From assembly GCA_031257595.1 (NCBI GenBank), contig JAIROH010000101.1, forward strand, positions 1 through 6,354: 6,354 nt of DNA, in the 5' to 3' direction. Source of the DNA: Treponema sp. Lineage in GTDB: Bacteria; Spirochaetota; Spirochaetia; Treponematales; Breznakiellaceae. Positions 6,292 through 6,354 of this stretch are shown here, piece by piece (position 1 is the stretch's first letter; each line of letters begins with the position of its first letter). The translations under genes were made by a program, and so were the position numbers. Below the pieces are notes generated by a model. It worked only from the letters and a program-made list of their open reading frames with translations. It ran no database searches and was not told the DNA's origin.

Positions 6292-6354
6292 AAGCAAAAA
6301 ATGTTGTAATTCGATCTCCGAATCGGGACATGGACCCGGCCAGTATCAACATGA

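Noticed and set aside
6292..6354. Terminator or next gene after the MetE-like gene
   Set aside because: Only a 5-bp stem (ATTCG/CGAAT) with no T run, and no ORF with a ribosome binding site; too short to judge.

Overview
The window is most likely chromosomal DNA of a spirochaete, plausibly a host-associated (termite-gut type) Treponema. This rests on gene content and protein style: a DUF3842 gene, a coupled membrane-protein/TPR/J-domain cluster, and a high-GC background interrupted by AT-richer pieces. No rRNA or other phylogenetic marker is present, so the assignment is an inference.

Layout from left to right. Positions 1-267 hold the last 88 codons of a CoA-acylating methylmalonate-semialdehyde dehydrogenase (mmsA/iolA type) running in from the left. 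Positions 268-555 are a convergent intergenic gap filled mostly by a 163-bp imperfect palindrome. A YjbQ/UPF0047 gene lies on the minus strand at 556-972. It is divergent, across only 45 bp, from a plus-strand DUF3842 gene (1018-1422).

Positions 1469-4928 hold three tightly packed plus-strand genes, each junction being a 4-bp ATGA stop/start overlap. They encode a six-helix membrane protein with a beta-rich loop, a larger six-helix protein with TPR-like repeats in its central soluble part, and a DjlA-like membrane-anchored J-domain co-chaperone. The first two share the three-helix / soluble domain / three-helix layout of the LptF/LptG (YjgP/YjgQ) permeases. The second also carries sequence resembling the conserved stretch before LptF/G helix 4. 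My reading is a divergent LptFG-like pair with a TPR insertion and its own Hsp70 co-chaperone. This is the most interesting item in the window and remains a hypothesis.

Positions 4929-5130 contain a 122-bp element bounded by 15-bp inverted repeats. A near-consensus sigma70 promoter starts 10 bp beyond it and drives a short-form MetE-like methyltransferase (5131-6291) of visibly lower GC than the preceding operon. The last 63 bases show no gene or terminator I can support.
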